DNA of 64,000 nucleotides, from contig NC_092051.1 of assembly GCF_003086295.3 (NCBI RefSeq), positions 11,586,810 through 11,650,809 on the forward strand, read 5' to 3'. Position 1 is the stretch's first letter. Each line of letters begins with the position of its first letter. Both the position numbers and the translations under genes were made by a program. The stretch is from Arachis hypogaea. Lineage: Eukaryota > Streptophyta > Magnoliopsida > Fabales > Fabaceae. Positions 50,021-62,424 of the stretch are shown here, piece by piece. Under the pieces are notes generated by a model, which saw only the letters and a list, made by a program, of their open reading frames with translations, was not told the origin of the DNA and made no database searches.

Positions 50021-51460
50021 TCTTCAATTGCGTTTTCAATTGGATCTGTACACTAATTTTATTTCTGAGTTTTCAATTGCACTATTTTAAATCTTATATT
50101 GAACTATAGACTTTAAATAAGTCCTTAAACTTATTTTCAGTATGAGTCAACAGTTGAGCTATTGATCTGGCATAGCCACTCTCACGGTGACATTATTAAC
50201 GGCTAGGTGACATGAACATGTGATGACCATGCTCCAATTTAGTCTTTGTCTTTATGTATAAACCTTAAACACAGTTTAAATCCCATCTTCTTCTACTTCT
50301 GCATTTTTCTTCCATCTTTTTCGATTTCTTCTTCTTCTTCCAACACTGCTCCAATTTAGTCTCTGTCACGTACCACAACTTCTTTTCTTTCTAAAATCTC
50401 AGGTGTTGGCACTTCATGCTCCATGAACACATCCACAAGATCATTATTTTTCTTAGCAAAGAAACATATCTCTCTTAACTCCCCCATCATTGTTTAATCT
50501 TCTCAGTTCAACCTCCAGACTCCTACTTGAAACAAGTCACCAACATTTTTTTATCTTGTTGTATCCAAATTCTTTATGGTAATTCCTAATATAGAAAATT
50601 AAATCTCTAACATATCTTCATTAATATCATTCAAACAATTTTTGTTATCGGGAGAATAGACCATCATTCCTTTTTCATTTTTTTGAAAGCTTCCCCCGTG
50701 ATGGAGCATGATGTTAAGTAGAATTTTCATCTTCATAGAAATAAAGGTCAAACAAATTAAATTAACTCAATGACCATCACTAAAACCAAAAGTCAACAGT
50801 TCACATATCATGTTTACGGCCAAAAAAAAAAAATCTGTTCCATTAACAAAAAATAAAGCATTCAAAACCCCCACCCTAATAAAACAACAATTGAAACTCT
50901 AAACCTTCAACAACGATGAAAACAACCCAATCACATACAAAAAGAAAACTAACTAAACCCATGAATTATATATATATGGTTAGTGAACAAAATTTTGCTG
51001 TATACTAACATCGCTAACATCCACAATGGTGTTTCCTCTTGTTCACACGAACTCAGTGAACTCAACGGCGACACTAGTAGTCTCCCAAAATTACTAAAAT
51101 CGCAAATCACACCACCTTCGTCATTGTCAGAATAAGACGGAGACGAAGTGTTGAGTGTTGGAAAAAAGAAGGGAAAGAATTGTGAATGATCGAAACACGT
51201 GTCTCCAACATTTTTTTTCCTCATGCAACTAAAATGGTGACATTTTTGTCTCACTAGGTGCCAAAACCTTAAACGACGTCGTCCCTTACGTCTAGTGTGG
51301 TAGTAATTGTGCCACATTAGTACTCCGATTCACTGACTCATGCAGGAAATGGGTTTGGAGACTTGTACAGAGCCCGGAGTTCAATCTGAAGTCTCAAAAT
51401 GGTGCAATTAAAAACCCAGGGATTAAATTAATATACAAACCTAATTTGAGATTATTCAAG
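50021..51460. mobile_element. Second TIR element, MULE-like candidate
   Basis: The left end (CACTAATTTTATTTCTGAG, then TTTTCAATTGCACTATTTT) matches the reverse complement of the right end (ATTAATTTAATCCCTGGG, then TTTTTAATTGCACCATTTT) over about 75 bp at roughly 75% identity. The interior (1.4 kb) includes GACATGAACATGTGATGACC and a 122-codon - strand ORF at 50949-51317 without a known domain. Borders are approximate and no target duplication could be fixed. Confidence 0.5.
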
Positions 51461-51858
51461 AAATTAATTTTGATTTGAGAAATCTTTTAATTTTTTTTTA
51501 TTTTTTATGGTATCCTAGACCTCAGCTAGTTCAACGGTCTAAAAATTAATTTATGGTGAATCTAAACTTCAATTAACCAACAAATTACTATATCTACATA
51601 ATAGAATTTAAATCATAATACTTAAATGAAGAGAGAATTGGTTACACAACTAAACGAAGTGGGTTATTCTGTTTTTTGTTTTCATATGTGCCAAAGGCCC
51701 AATATGTTATGTTTTTGGCTAACAGTCTATATTTTGTGGGTTGCCACAAAAAAAAAAGAGAATAAAAATGCAAAACACTTTATCATACTTAAAGCAACAG
51801 AACCCTGACCAAAAAAAACGCACCGGAAAGATATAGTTCTGCATATTACGAATAAAAA

Positions 51859-52341
51859 CTAAATGGAGGAAACTACATCACCATTGTTTTCCCGGGAATT
51901 GTTGCAATCGAATCCACATCCACACTGGGGGCATTGGAGAAAGTTGTTGACGGCAAAGTCGGCGGAGGCAATACCAACGGAGAATTGGAGTTCATCATCG
52001 TTACGAGTGACCTCAACGATGTTAAGCCACAAGAGTGCAACCTTGACACTCACACCCTTCAGCTTCGCCAACCTACCTTTCGAGATCACTCCCTTGATGG
52101 TGGATTTGTACTTGAGCTCGTAAGATTCAATGCTGAAGCTGCAAGTTCCATTCAAATACGCAGTGAACTGACCCGTCTTTGCGTCAAGCTCATACCCGGT
52201 TGCACCCTTGGGAAGAAGACCCACTGGAAAATCGTACTGTTCTAGAACATCGTATGCTGTTAGCTTCTGATCTTCTTGCTGGGATGCGAGTGAAACTGTG
52301 GCGTATAGAAGGACACATACGAGTGCAACTGAGGATTTCAT
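51859..52341 (-). CDS. DUF538 family secreted protein
   Basis: Intronless, 160 aa. The ATG at 52341 opens a clear signal peptide (MKSSVALVCVLLYATVSLAS). Upstream in-frame ATGs to 52530 would bury it behind about 63 unrelated residues and are rejected. The mature part shows the DUF538 pattern: AYDVLEQYDFPVGLLPKGA, YELDAKTGQFTAYLNGTCSF, YKSTIKGVISKGRLAKLKGV and a C-terminal FSVGIASADFAV. It ends in a Cys-rich tail (CPQCGCGFDC). DUF538 proteins are plant-specific; suggested roles (lipid or pectin binding, stress) are not settled. Confidence 0.9.
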   Translation of the reverse strand: MKSSVALVCVLLYATVSLASQQEDQKLTAYDVLEQYDFPVGLLPKGATGYELDAKTGQFTAYLNGTCSFSIESYELKYKSTIKGVISKGRLAKLKGVSVKVALLWLNIVEVTRNDDELQFSVGIASADFAVNNFLQCPQCGCGFDCNNSRENNGDVVSSI

Positions 52342-52802
52342 TATCGCTTGCGTTTGATGACAATGGAAAACTTGTTTCCTTATAGGTTGAGGGCTGGACA
52401 TGTTGAGATCAAGACACGACCATTGATCATAATAAATAAATGCAGAACATATATGTCCTATAACAAAATTTATGTGGCACTGCTTGAATTGCATTACTGT
52501 TTTCGACTTCATGCATGTTTTCGTTGCCACTTTGTTGATGAGGTCAATATCAATATTCTAATAATGCGTGCAACTCGCGTAGCACGTGGCAAGGTTCTTC
52601 AGAGTGGAGGAGTTCTACAAGATGACGAGGTGGAAGGAAAAATATTTGGATTATTATATTGAGTTTAATTTTCGTACTCAAAAAGAGTTTTTCATGAAAA
52701 AAAAAATATATATATATATATTGTCATATTATGAATAAATCTAATTAGATGATGTATAAAATATTTTACATTATCAATGCCTAAAAACATTGATCCCTAA
52801 CA

Positions 52803-53165
52803 TAGCGTTTGTTTTGAGGAGACTTAGTATTGTGTTTGTTAGTTCAGAGACTGGTACTAAAATTTCTGTCTCTATCTCTAAAATTTCAGTATTTCAGTAC
52901 CTCCAAAAAATAGGGACACAGGGACTGAAATTTTTAGAGATGGAGACTAAAACTTTAATAATATTTTATACCTAAAATACTTTCATTTCAATTAATTAAT
53001 TCCAATTTTACCCTTTGTGCAAATTAAATTAGAGTTTCATTCTTGTTTCAATTCCTGTCTCCTATTTTGCACCAAACAGAATACTGAGATTTATTTCAAT
53101 CCCTGTCTCTTGGTCTCTGTCTCTAAGTCTCATTCTTTCCGTCTCTGTCTCTCCACCAAACGCTA
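52803..53165. repeat. MITE with TAGCGTTTG ends
   Basis: Left end TAGCGTTTGTTTTGAGGAGA; right end, read inverted, TAGCGTTTGGTGGAGAGAC. The interior is rich in GAGACAGAGAC/TCTCTGTCTC words, partly palindromic. About 363 bp, non-coding. This type is common in peanut intergenic DNA as I recall it. Confidence 0.65.
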
Positions 53166-55514
53166 CCTAATAGACAGCTTTTTAATTTGTTTAAAATACT
53201 TTTTAAATACAATGTTAGTGTATAAATATATTAATATTTATTTATTTTTTGTATAGAATGGTGATGTAATGGACTCAACACATCTGATTGATTTACAAAG
53301 TATATAAAATCGTTTTACTTATAATTGACCTTTACTGGGATAAAATTTTGTTGCTGTATATCATTATGCAAGAAATAAGTAAAAGTGTAAAACAAACTAT
53401 ATAATGTAGATAATGGATGACTTGGTGTATAATTTTTTTCTTTGAACAACTAGTATTTAGAGCTCATTTTAGTCTTCTCATTCTCAACAATCACAAAACA
53501 CAGACTGAGCGCAAACACGCACACACGCTTCAAGCACACTTGAGGCATTACCTCAGGTTACAGCATTCCCATTGAGAAACTGAGAAAGAGAGTTTATTTT
53601 CTTTTCTTTTCTTTTTTCGGGGGGTAGTTGAGAAACAAAGTCGATCGGCTATAAGTTAATCCAAATATATACGTAATTCTTCTGCCATGGATGAGAATCA
53701 AGGTTTTAGTTTCTATCAACCAACAGGACCTGTTTGTGCAAATATTACATGGCTCGTCATCCTTAGAGGTCAGGACACATCGAAGTGATTGGTGAGGCAT
53801 CTACAAATGACAAGCAACTACGAGTTATCATCAATAAGACGCATGAGAGACACTGAAGAATGGATCTCATTATCAAACTCCTGATTTGATGCTAGGACTA
53901 GAACTCCTAGCAGAATATTATGAGATTTGGTTTCATAATATTCCACTTTATAACCAGCCATTATATATTATGTGAAAAAGAGAAACTATTATATTCTCCA
54001 TGATATAGGAAATGGACAAATATTCCTAATAAATTAGGTTACACGGTTTTAAAATTTGAGAAAATCCAGCAGGAATTTGTCAATATTCAGTAGTTGTTAT
54101 TTGACAAGTCAGAAATGAGATTAATCCTTCATCTACCTAGTTTATACGTCTATAATCTATTTTCTCTCTTCACATTACTTGGTCATGTGACTGCCCAAAC
54201 CTTAGATAATCCATTCCCATTTAGTTGACATAATAGATACAAATAACAAATATAAGCATGTAACCAAGTAAAGATGCAGGCATATAAAGATATGTGAAAT
54301 TACTATATTAGCCCACTTATCCTGGACTTCTGTTCACATCTAAGTTCTAGCCCATACCTGATATCTCCAATTAGCCCTTAAATTCTTTGATCATTAACAA
54401 TTGGAATCCATATATAGAAACTCACCGCACCTTTCAAGTTTTAACCCATCCTCTTGTTTGGTTTCAATTTGAAGTAAGAAATTCGATTTGCATCACACCT
54501 CACAGTCGTATATTGGGGTCCCAATTTGCTAGGAATTGATTTCCTTCCAAAGCTCTGGAGCTTCAATGTTTTGATTTAGCTCACTGATCGATATAATAAC
54601 TACATTATTAAACATTGTGAATTACAAGGGGAGCATCTTACAACTTGAAATTCTAAACCCTAATACCTATGTAAGGCCTTTTTTCCTATTGGATGCAGGG
54701 GTCTCATTATCCATGTTCCTGGTTTAGATATATGGCAATCATGGCAGCAGAATTCAAAAAGTAATCTCATCACAAGTTCACAACAAACGAAGGCTCAAAC
54801 CAATGATTATGAATTTATGCTATATTCATACATCTGAGTTAACAGTCAAAGAATGCATTACAATCAAGATTGGCATCGAGTAACAAAGATATAAATGTCA
54901 AAGCAATGATCACGATATGTGCATTAATCTAAGGTCAGCAGGAACTTTAGGACTAAGATGCACCATGCAAGTATGTAAACATTAAAGAGATGAAAACAGA
55001 ATGTGGTCCTTTTTTTGGTAGCTCAGTAATAAATGAGGGCACGGGAGATGTATGGATAATGACAAGGTTCGCTGTTTATCATCCAATTTTTTCCCCTTAT
55101 TCCCAACCACCTCATTCATATTCCTTTGGAGGCTGCCTCAGAGATTTACTAGCCTCTGGCAATTGGCAAGCCCATGAATCCTCAGCCAGGCCTTTCCAAA
55201 TATAAAACAACGAATATGTTCCAATTTAGGTTTCACAAACCTACTGATGAAAGCCAAATTAAGAATTCAAAACAAATATGATAGTACTTATGAGTATTTT
55301 AGTCGAACACAAAAATTGAACATAGGGATCATACATTTCAGACAAATTCTTTGAAAATCTCAAAAGAAGTGGAGAAGATAAGCAGGCCTTAACCAAATAA
55401 TTTTATGAATGAGTTGATAACAAATAATTCACAAAGTCAAAATGGGACTAAAGACAAAACCAGAAGATGAAACAAGGGGAAGGGGAAAGAGCTTACATAC
55501 AGCTTTGAGCTTAA
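53166..55514. other. Spacer and 3' flank of SEC15
   Basis: No supported gene. The final few hundred bases before 55515 probably include the SEC15 3' UTR. Confidence 0.45.
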
Positions 55515-57926
55515 TCAGCTAACATCCTTAAGCCTTTTTATCAATGTATCCAGAGATTTCTTCTTTGGATTCTGCCTGGCTCCACGACTACCAAAGGTTC
55601 CAAAGAGCCGATCAGAAGGATCCCTCAACTTCTCTGAAACAATCACTACTTTCCTATGGTCCAAAGTATTGTAACTCCTCTCCCTAATCACTGCATTCAA
55701 GAAGTTCTCTGGATGATTGCTTAATAGCAAATTAACCAATTGCCTTGACTCAGCAAGCGCCATCTTCAATTCATCAGCATCTCCATCGGCAAAAAGGGAG
55801 GCCTGATTATCAGCAAATTGTTCTAAAAGCCGGATGTCCACATCAAATCCAATAATAGCATTCACATTAAACCTCTTGACAGAGTCACTAACTAAAGCCC
55901 CAACAATCTTCTCTGATATGTGCGAAAGAACTTGCTGTAGAACTCTTTTGAGGACTTGAGTTGGCAGTATCTGTTGAGCAGTTGAAACCAAAATTTCCAA
56001 ATAAATGATGACCTCATTTACATATTCATTTCCACTCTGTGGCGGCTCATCAGCCATCCAATTTACATTCTCAATAAGCAACATAAATCCATCAACCTTG
56101 GCTTTAAGTAGCCCAGAAAGGGTCTCTTCTGCAGCATCTCGAGCTTTCCTAAGTGGGAACTGCCTCCTGCTTCTCTCCACCATTCTCAATGGAATCCCTG
56201 AGAGCTGTGCAGCATGGCGAAAGAAGAAATCACATGCACGCTCGAATACAGTCATATTTGCTGCCATTTGCATTGCCTGGGGCACACCACTAACTGATGT
56301 ATTAATAAGCTTTAACAAAGCTTCATCTAAGACCTCGGTCAAAAGCCTGTCTAAATATTTCTTAACGATTTCATAGAACTCAAGCTGCCCACCATAAGAC
56401 ATGAAACTCACAGAATCCTCAATGAAGGACCGCACAATGCGGCAACAATCAGGCACAGTTGTCGAAAATGGTGCAACATAAGGAAAAGCAGGTACAATAT
56501 CCGACGTTTGTATTTGGAAAGAAAGCACATTCATGGAATACTCATACTCTTTCTTCATCAACATCTGCTCAAACTTATCAGCAGCAAGTGCCTCAGCAAT
56601 CTGCTTCCGACAATCTGACAACAGAAGCTCGTGATATTTATCCCTGTGTTTGCTCAAAACATCTAGCAATGCATCAATCGGGTACCCATACCTCCGCAGA
56701 GTCACTCCCAAAAGGCTCACATAGTCCTTAATGAGCAAGAGATGATTGGCAGTCTGCATTCTGGAGAACTGATCCTCCAACACAGAACACATCTTGCTAA
56801 CAGCAATATCCCACAAATTCTCAACCTCCATCTTCAATATCAAACCACCGCCAGTCCTCAAAACCCTATCCTCTACCACAAAGAAACCCGCAATCTGCGC
56901 AAAGAATGTCTGATGCGATTCAAGGAAAGGTGTCATCGAAGATACCTGAAAGTCCGAAGTCAACTGAAGCTTCCGATTCTCATAGTAATACTGCTTGAAC
57001 CGCTCTTCCAACCCTAAAGTCTGGTGAATATGGTAAGCCCTGTACAAAGGAGTCAAATCAAAACCAACAATTCCACCTCCGTTTCCGTATCCATCCTCAC
57101 CGATACCGCTACCAGCGGCAATTTCATCATCTTCCTCCTCCTCCAAAGCGTAAATGCAATCCCTAACGCTGAGCCTGCTCTGCTCCTCTGCCTGGCGCTG
57201 CTTGATCCTGAGATCTTCTTCTCTCTGCCTCGCTGCTGAAGCTTGGCCAATCGCCAGCTGTCCAAGGTTGCGACTCACCACTCGGATCTCAACCAGCCAG
57301 TCGCCGAACTCCTTACTCACCTTCCTCTCTATGTGCGACCGGATCTCCGGGATCTTTCTCTCTAGCATCCTCTTCAGCGTCGTTGACGGCGTCTTCTCCA
57401 AGTATTCCCTCTCGAGCGTGTCAACACACTTTAGCGCCATGTAGAAGTTGTCGCCGGCGAGGTGGCGGTTGGCGCGTGAGCACACCTCCATCAACTCCAC
57501 GCATGTATGCACCGATTCAATTGCGAGGTTGACGTTCCGCGAGACGTTTCGTGTCTCGACGAAGGCGTCAAGCGATGAGAGTAGAGGACGCGCGACAGAC
57601 TGGAGCTTAGAGTTGGAGTCAGAGAGGGAGGACTTAAGGTCGTCGACGTCGGAGAGAAGAGATCGGAGGTCATCGACAGCGAGGATGAAGTCCTGGTAGT
57701 GTGCCTTGCAGACCTCCTCGATCTCGGACTCTTTGGAGCGCGCAAACTGGCGGAGGTGGTGGAGGAGCGTCTCCGGCTTACCGGAGGCGAAGGCCTTGCG
57801 GATAAAGGGGCCGAGGTCCTCGTTGTTGCAGATGGCAGAGGAAAGGAGGAGTTGGTCGAGCTTGTCACCTGAGTCGTCGCCGTTCGCCGGAGCGACTTTC
57901 CGGCGAGGGGGCTTGGAGGAGTGCAT
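55515..57926 (-). CDS. SEC15B: Exocyst complex subunit SEC15 (SEC15B-like)
   Basis: A single uninterrupted ORF of 803 aa, the expected length. SEC15 is one of eight exocyst subunits that tether secretory vesicles to the plasma membrane; it binds Rab GTPases on the vesicle side through its C-terminal domain. The N-terminus (DKLDQLLLSSAICNNEDLGP, FIRKAFASGKPETLLHHL) leads into a coiled-coil stretch (about 85-125: LRSLLSDVDDLKSSLSDSNS). The conserved EFGDWLVEIRVVSRNLGQLA is near 205. A variable acidic/Gly-rich insert (EEEEDDEIAAG) is followed by LTPLYRAYHIHQTL and the helical C-terminal Sec15 domain (about 450-780). Lack of introns fits SEC15B. Start at 57926, first ATG of the frame. Confidence 0.95.
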   Translation of the reverse strand: MHSSKPPRRKVAPANGDDSGDKLDQLLLSSAICNNEDLGPFIRKAFASGKPETLLHHLRQFARSKESEIEEVCKAHYQDFILAVDDLRSLLSDVDDLKSSLSDSNSKLQSVARPLLSSLDAFVETRNVSRNVNLAIESVHTCVELMEVCSRANRHLAGDNFYMALKCVDTLEREYLEKTPSTTLKRMLERKIPEIRSHIERKVSKEFGDWLVEIRVVSRNLGQLAIGQASAARQREEDLRIKQRQAEEQSRLSVRDCIYALEEEEDDEIAAGSGIGEDGYGNGGGIVGFDLTPLYRAYHIHQTLGLEERFKQYYYENRKLQLTSDFQVSSMTPFLESHQTFFAQIAGFFVVEDRVLRTGGGLILKMEVENLWDIAVSKMCSVLEDQFSRMQTANHLLLIKDYVSLLGVTLRRYGYPIDALLDVLSKHRDKYHELLLSDCRKQIAEALAADKFEQMLMKKEYEYSMNVLSFQIQTSDIVPAFPYVAPFSTTVPDCCRIVRSFIEDSVSFMSYGGQLEFYEIVKKYLDRLLTEVLDEALLKLINTSVSGVPQAMQMAANMTVFERACDFFFRHAAQLSGIPLRMVERSRRQFPLRKARDAAEETLSGLLKAKVDGFMLLIENVNWMADEPPQSGNEYVNEVIIYLEILVSTAQQILPTQVLKRVLQQVLSHISEKIVGALVSDSVKRFNVNAIIGFDVDIRLLEQFADNQASLFADGDADELKMALAESRQLVNLLLSNHPENFLNAVIRERSYNTLDHRKVVIVSEKLRDPSDRLFGTFGSRGARQNPKKKSLDTLIKRLKDVS

Positions 57927-58885
57927 CGCCTGGTTGTGCTTGTTAACGGAGCAAATGGAGCGAATTTAGGGATTATGGTGTGAGAAATTGAAAAACCGTT
58001 CACTCTTCCTCGAGAAACATTTGTTATAGTCTTTGCAACTTAATTTTTAAATGACAAATTCATTCTTGAAAAATGGTTATTTTGCAAATGGTTTTCGATA
58101 ATTATTTCAATTAAATTTATTTTTAAAATATCTTAAATTAATTATATTATTATTTTTATTATTAAGTGACATCATAATATATATTTAATATTTTTAATTA
58201 AATATTAATATAATAAATTTATAAAATTAAATTAAATTAAAACTAATATTAAATTAAAGAATTTTTAATATTTCAAAATCTCACTTAATTTGAAGTCGAT
58301 TTGATTTAATTATATAAATTTAATATGTTAACAATTAATTAGGATGATGGTAAATATATATGTGTTACTTAATACGCAAATTTTAATGCTATTAATAAAA
58401 AAAAGTGATAAAATGACTAATATAATTAATTTAAATTTTTAAATAATAAATTTAATTAAACAAATTTTTTAAAATCTAATTTATTTATTTATCTATTTTT
58501 ATTATATAAAAAGTTAATATTTAAGTTTTTTTATGTTGTATTTAAGTCATATTTTTTCTTCTAATAATATTATATCAGCAATTTTATTTATTTGACAAAC
58601 TTGAAAATCAATTGATCATCTTTTAATAAAAAAATTTTAAAAAATAAAAAAAAAAATATCTATTATTATTCAATTAAAACATAAAGTACTAATTAAATAC
58701 AATAAATATACATTAAAAGTATCATAATAATAATTATAAAATTTTCAAGTTATAAATATTGAAATTCTACTATTTAAACATGTTAATACTATTACTATTA
58801 CATTATTTGATCTACTTACGCATGCTATATAAAATTCAACTACTTTTTATTTCTTAAACTCTCATATTAATTAGCGAAAATTTCC
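57927..58885. other. SEC15 upstream and AT-rich spacer
   Basis: The first ~100 bases are probably 5' UTR and promoter. The rest is very AT-rich with no features recognised. Confidence 0.45.
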
Positions 58886-59155
58886 TCAAGTAAGTTTAAA
58901 TTTGTCACATTTTTTTACTAAATACATTCAAATATATCATAATTCTTTTACTAAATACATTCAAATATATCATAAGTATCAAATTAATTCATAGTTTTAT
59001 ATTTATATTTTTTGTCATTTTCATTATCATTCATTTTTCTATATTCAAGTAAGTTTAAATTTGACACATCTCTTTATTGGGTATATTCAAATATATCATA
59101 ATTATAAAATAATTAATTTATATTTTTTGTGTTTCTCATTCTCATTCATTTTTTA
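58886..59155. repeat. Imperfect tandem duplication, ~160-bp unit
   Basis: TCAAGTAAGTTTAAATTTG recurs at about 58886 and 59046, each followed by ACATTCAAATATATCATAA-like words and TTTTTTGT...CATTTTC text. Inside copy 1 a ~31-bp unit (CTTTTACTAAATACATTCAA...) is itself doubled. Confidence 0.55.
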
Positions 59156-59589
59156 ATATATTTTTTAATTATTTGCAACCTAAAGAACACCACATAAGAA
59201 GACAAAATATGATAACTAAAGCAAATATAAAAATAGAAACAACAAATGAAGATGTAATTTTATACAACTCTAATATAAAAGGTTTATATATTTTTTTTAA
59301 AATAAATGAATTTAAATTTTAAAATAATAAATTATATTTTAATTTATATTATATTTTTATTGAATAATTATAAAGAATTATATACAAATTATTAAATAAA
59401 TATTTTCTAAAATATTTTTAATATAAAACAATTTAAATTTGACATTAGTTTACATATTATCTAATCAATCTCTAAATAATATAATATTTATTAAAATACA
59501 TTATAATTTGGACAAATCACCCATATAAACTAAACTGGGAAAAAATTTACGTGATTCAACCAAACCAATAATTATTACAAGGTTCAACC

Positions 59590-59845
59590 AAGAGGGCATT
59601 TTTATGTAATTCAAATTAGCCTAATTCGAATTACATTTTCAATGTAATTCGAATCATACTGATTCGAATTACCTACACACGCACACACCCACTAATTCGA
59701 ATCAACCTGATTCGAATTACACCCAAAATAATTCGAACTAAGGTGATTCGAATTAGTGGGTATGTGTACATGTGTAGATAATTCGAATTACATTGAGATG
59801 AAGTTCGAATTAACCTGATTAGAATTATATAGATATGTATCTCTA
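59590..59845. repeat. TTCGAA-rich foldback repeat
   Basis: Nine TTCGAA words in about 200 bp. The arms 59660-59704 and 59744-59791 are inverted copies of each other (CACTAATTCGAATCA against TGATTCGAATTAGTG, then CACACACC against GGTATGTGT), forming a long imperfect hairpin. MITE-like, non-coding. Confidence 0.6.
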
Positions 59846-61096
59846 ATCGATTCATTAAACATTTTTGTATTTGGCTGATTTGTGTAATTTTGAGTTCCTA
59901 TTAACTTATTTCAGTAATTTACTCTTATAATTTACTACACTACACATCATTGGAGTCTCATTCTAATTAAAAAAATAAGTGATTTTTCACAAATAAATTT
60001 GAGCACTTATCTTAAATTTTGGAGGGAATATAAGCAATTAAGATGAATATTGAATTTCAGTTTTAAAATGTATTATTACTTTATTAGTGAGGATGGAGAT
60101 TTCCGATGGAAGAAAATGGTTTCATAAATTTATTTATTAGTAAAATTAATTTTTGCAATTTTTATTTTAATTAGATTAATTCTCAGGCTTTTTAACCCCA
60201 ATCAAATTTATATATGTTTAATTTTATCCAAATTTCATTTTTTTTACTTATTTGTGCCATTTATTTGAATAAATTATGGCTATATTTTAAATTTATTGTA
60301 GAATTTTAATTCCACAAATTTAAAATATAATAAAATATGAAAAATTCTGGTAAATCAATTCGTTTATCTAAAGTATAGTTTTATAAAACTTCAATTTTTG
60401 AAAATGAAAGGTAAAAGATACAAAATAAAATAAAATAAAATAACTAATGAACCAAAAAAAATAAAAAATTACAAGTCATAAAATGATAAAAATATCTATT
60501 TTTTTTTTTCAAAATTCATAATACATGAGAAAAAATATAAGTAAGAATAAAATTTATTGATGTTAGAATTTTTAAATAAAAAATTAGAAAATCAATTTTA
60601 CTAATGTATGAAATCTTAGAAAGCTAATTTTACCGTTTATTCGAAATAAAATGCTATACTTTGAATTGTATAACGCACAATTGCACATTTTTGTGTATAT
60701 TCTAACTTCGTTATTTGGTAAAGGGATGCATATATGGTGGGGCGGTTGCACCAACTCCACCAATGTGAAAGTGTTATTATTTGTCAATTGTCATAATAAT
60801 ATATTTTGAGGGGGAAAAAAAAGCTGGATGTATAGAATGAATTTTCAAATCCTGATCCAAATTATTATATTTGTTTGTTGATATTTCGATCTAAATGTAG
60901 AGTCTAGACTTCTTTTGATGATGATGTTATTGTCTCTTCTAGGAAGCGAAGCTGTCTGTTGAAAGTATGATGAATGAGAAAAATTTTATTAAATTGAGAT
61001 TAACAAATATCTGAATTTGATGAGATATTTATACAGTAAAAAAAATTGTTATTATTTTTTAACTTATCCACTTATAATGATAGATATTTACTTCTC
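59846..61096. other. AT-rich spacer
   Basis: No gene, RNA or clear repeat recognised. Short ORFs look random. Confidence 0.45.
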
Positions 61097-61194
61097 CTTT
61101 TATTTAGAAATTGTTAAGATTTTTATATTTAAATTAGTGTATGTTCTTTTATTTAGGAATTGTTAAGATTTTTATATTTAAATTAGTGTATGTT
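61097..61194. repeat. 49-bp tandem duplication
   Basis: Units 61097-61145 and 61146-61194 (CTTTTATTTAG-A/G-AATTG...AGTGTATGTT) differ at a single base, so the duplication is recent. Confidence 0.85.
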
Positions 61195-61367
61195 TTCGTA
61201 CACCGTACGAAATAATTAATAAAAATATATAAATTTTTTATTAAAAGAGATTAAACAAAAAATATATATAATAATTATTAGTATAAATATTTTATAAAGT
61301 TATAATTAAAATCAAAGTTTAATTATTTTTAATGTTAAAAATATAAAAAATAATTAGTATTTGTCTT

Positions 61368-61548
61368 AATTAATTTAGATTGATTGAGTGGTCATCTCAC
61401 TCGTCTACCTAAGTAAGTATTAGAGTTTCGAATCCTGCTTTGTGTATGTAACAACTCATTGGCTACGACAGACTCTCAATAAATGGAGTTTCAATCCGTG
61501 GAGGATTAGTTCTCGACCTGTCGAGTTAGAAAATATAGTGAAAGAAAA
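61368..61548 (+). mobile_element. tRNA-derived SINE, ~181 bp
   Basis: Starts near GATTGATTGAGTGGTCATCTC (A-box region), with B-box GAGTTTCGAATCC, then ACTCATTGGCTACG and a TAGTTCTCGACCTGTCGAG body. Perfect 13-bp target duplication TAGTATTTGTCTT at 61355-61367 and 61549-61561. As I recall, this is a common SINE type in Arachis. Confidence 0.8.
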
Positions 61549-61561
61549 TAGTATTTGTCTT

Positions 61562-62321
61562 GAAAGTAAAACAATTCTCATTGATGATAGCAATATTTAT
61601 GGAGATTTGCCTTTGTTGAAATTTAACCGTGACAGTTTTATTTATTGGTATCATACTCATTCAAGAAGTCAAACAATATGATCAACGTTATTATTGGTTA
61701 AAATTTTATATTTTATGACATGATTTTCAAGCTTTTAAAGTTATAAACTTATGTCATTACAAAAGCTATTAGATTAATTAATAATATTTTTTGGTAATAT
61801 TACCAAAACACCGTAGTTGAGTATATTAATTTGTGTAAAAAGAAATTATAATAACTTTTGTTATTCAATATATAATTTATTCTATTGAAAAATAAATTAT
61901 TATTTCTAGATTGGAATATATTTTTTTCTCCATTTTTATATCATTTTATTTGACAATAATTACCATTAAAGAAAAATGAATAACTATACTATTTTATAAT
62001 ATGATATACAAAATAAGTTTTTATTTCAAAATTAATTATGGTTAGTGAAAAAAAATTTAAAATATTTTCTTACATAAATTTAAATTTAAATTTAAATTCA
62101 AAATTGATTAACTCACCTTTTTAAAAATTTTAATAATAAAAACAAAATTAGTTAGCTGCAAAATATTCGGTATTTAATAATTTCAATAATTTAAATTTTA
62201 ATTACTAAAAATTGAGTTAGAAATTAATTATAACTTAATAATCGATAATACATATATATATATATATATTAGTACACAAATAATAATATCTAATATATCA
62301 TTTAATTTTTTTAACAGAGCT
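61562..62321. other. AT-rich spacer
   Basis: No gene seen. Includes a short AT dinucleotide run near 62251-62269. Confidence 0.45.
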
Positions 62322-62336
62322 AATGTATAATTTATT

Positions 62337-62424
62337 CGCCAATGAGTAATAGCTCAAATGGCATAGTCTCTCCATACTCAATTAAGAGGTTGCGGGTTCG
62401 AGTCTCCTATCTTTGGTAAAAAAA
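62337..62424 (+). mobile_element. Short tRNA-derived SINE, ~88 bp
   Basis: A box-like TAGCTCAAATGGCATAGTC and B box GGTTGCGGGTTCGAGTC, ending in TTTGGTAAAAA. Perfect 15-bp target duplication AATGTATAATTTATT at 62322-62336 and 62425-62439. It resembles a tRNA 5' half but lacks a proper cloverleaf and acceptor pairing, so it is not called a tRNA gene. Confidence 0.8.

Noticed and set aside
51863..52385. + strand ORFs opposite the DUF538 gene
   Set aside because: Antisense shadows with no domain.
52342..52530. Longer N-terminus for the DUF538 protein
   Set aside because: It would put 63 non-conserved residues in front of a clear signal peptide.
55990..57969. Several + strand and shifted ORFs over SEC15
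   Set aside because: Shadows of the long SEC15 frame.
62337..62424. Possible tRNA gene
   Set aside because: A and B boxes are present but there is no closed cloverleaf; flanking target duplication and A-rich end identify a SINE.
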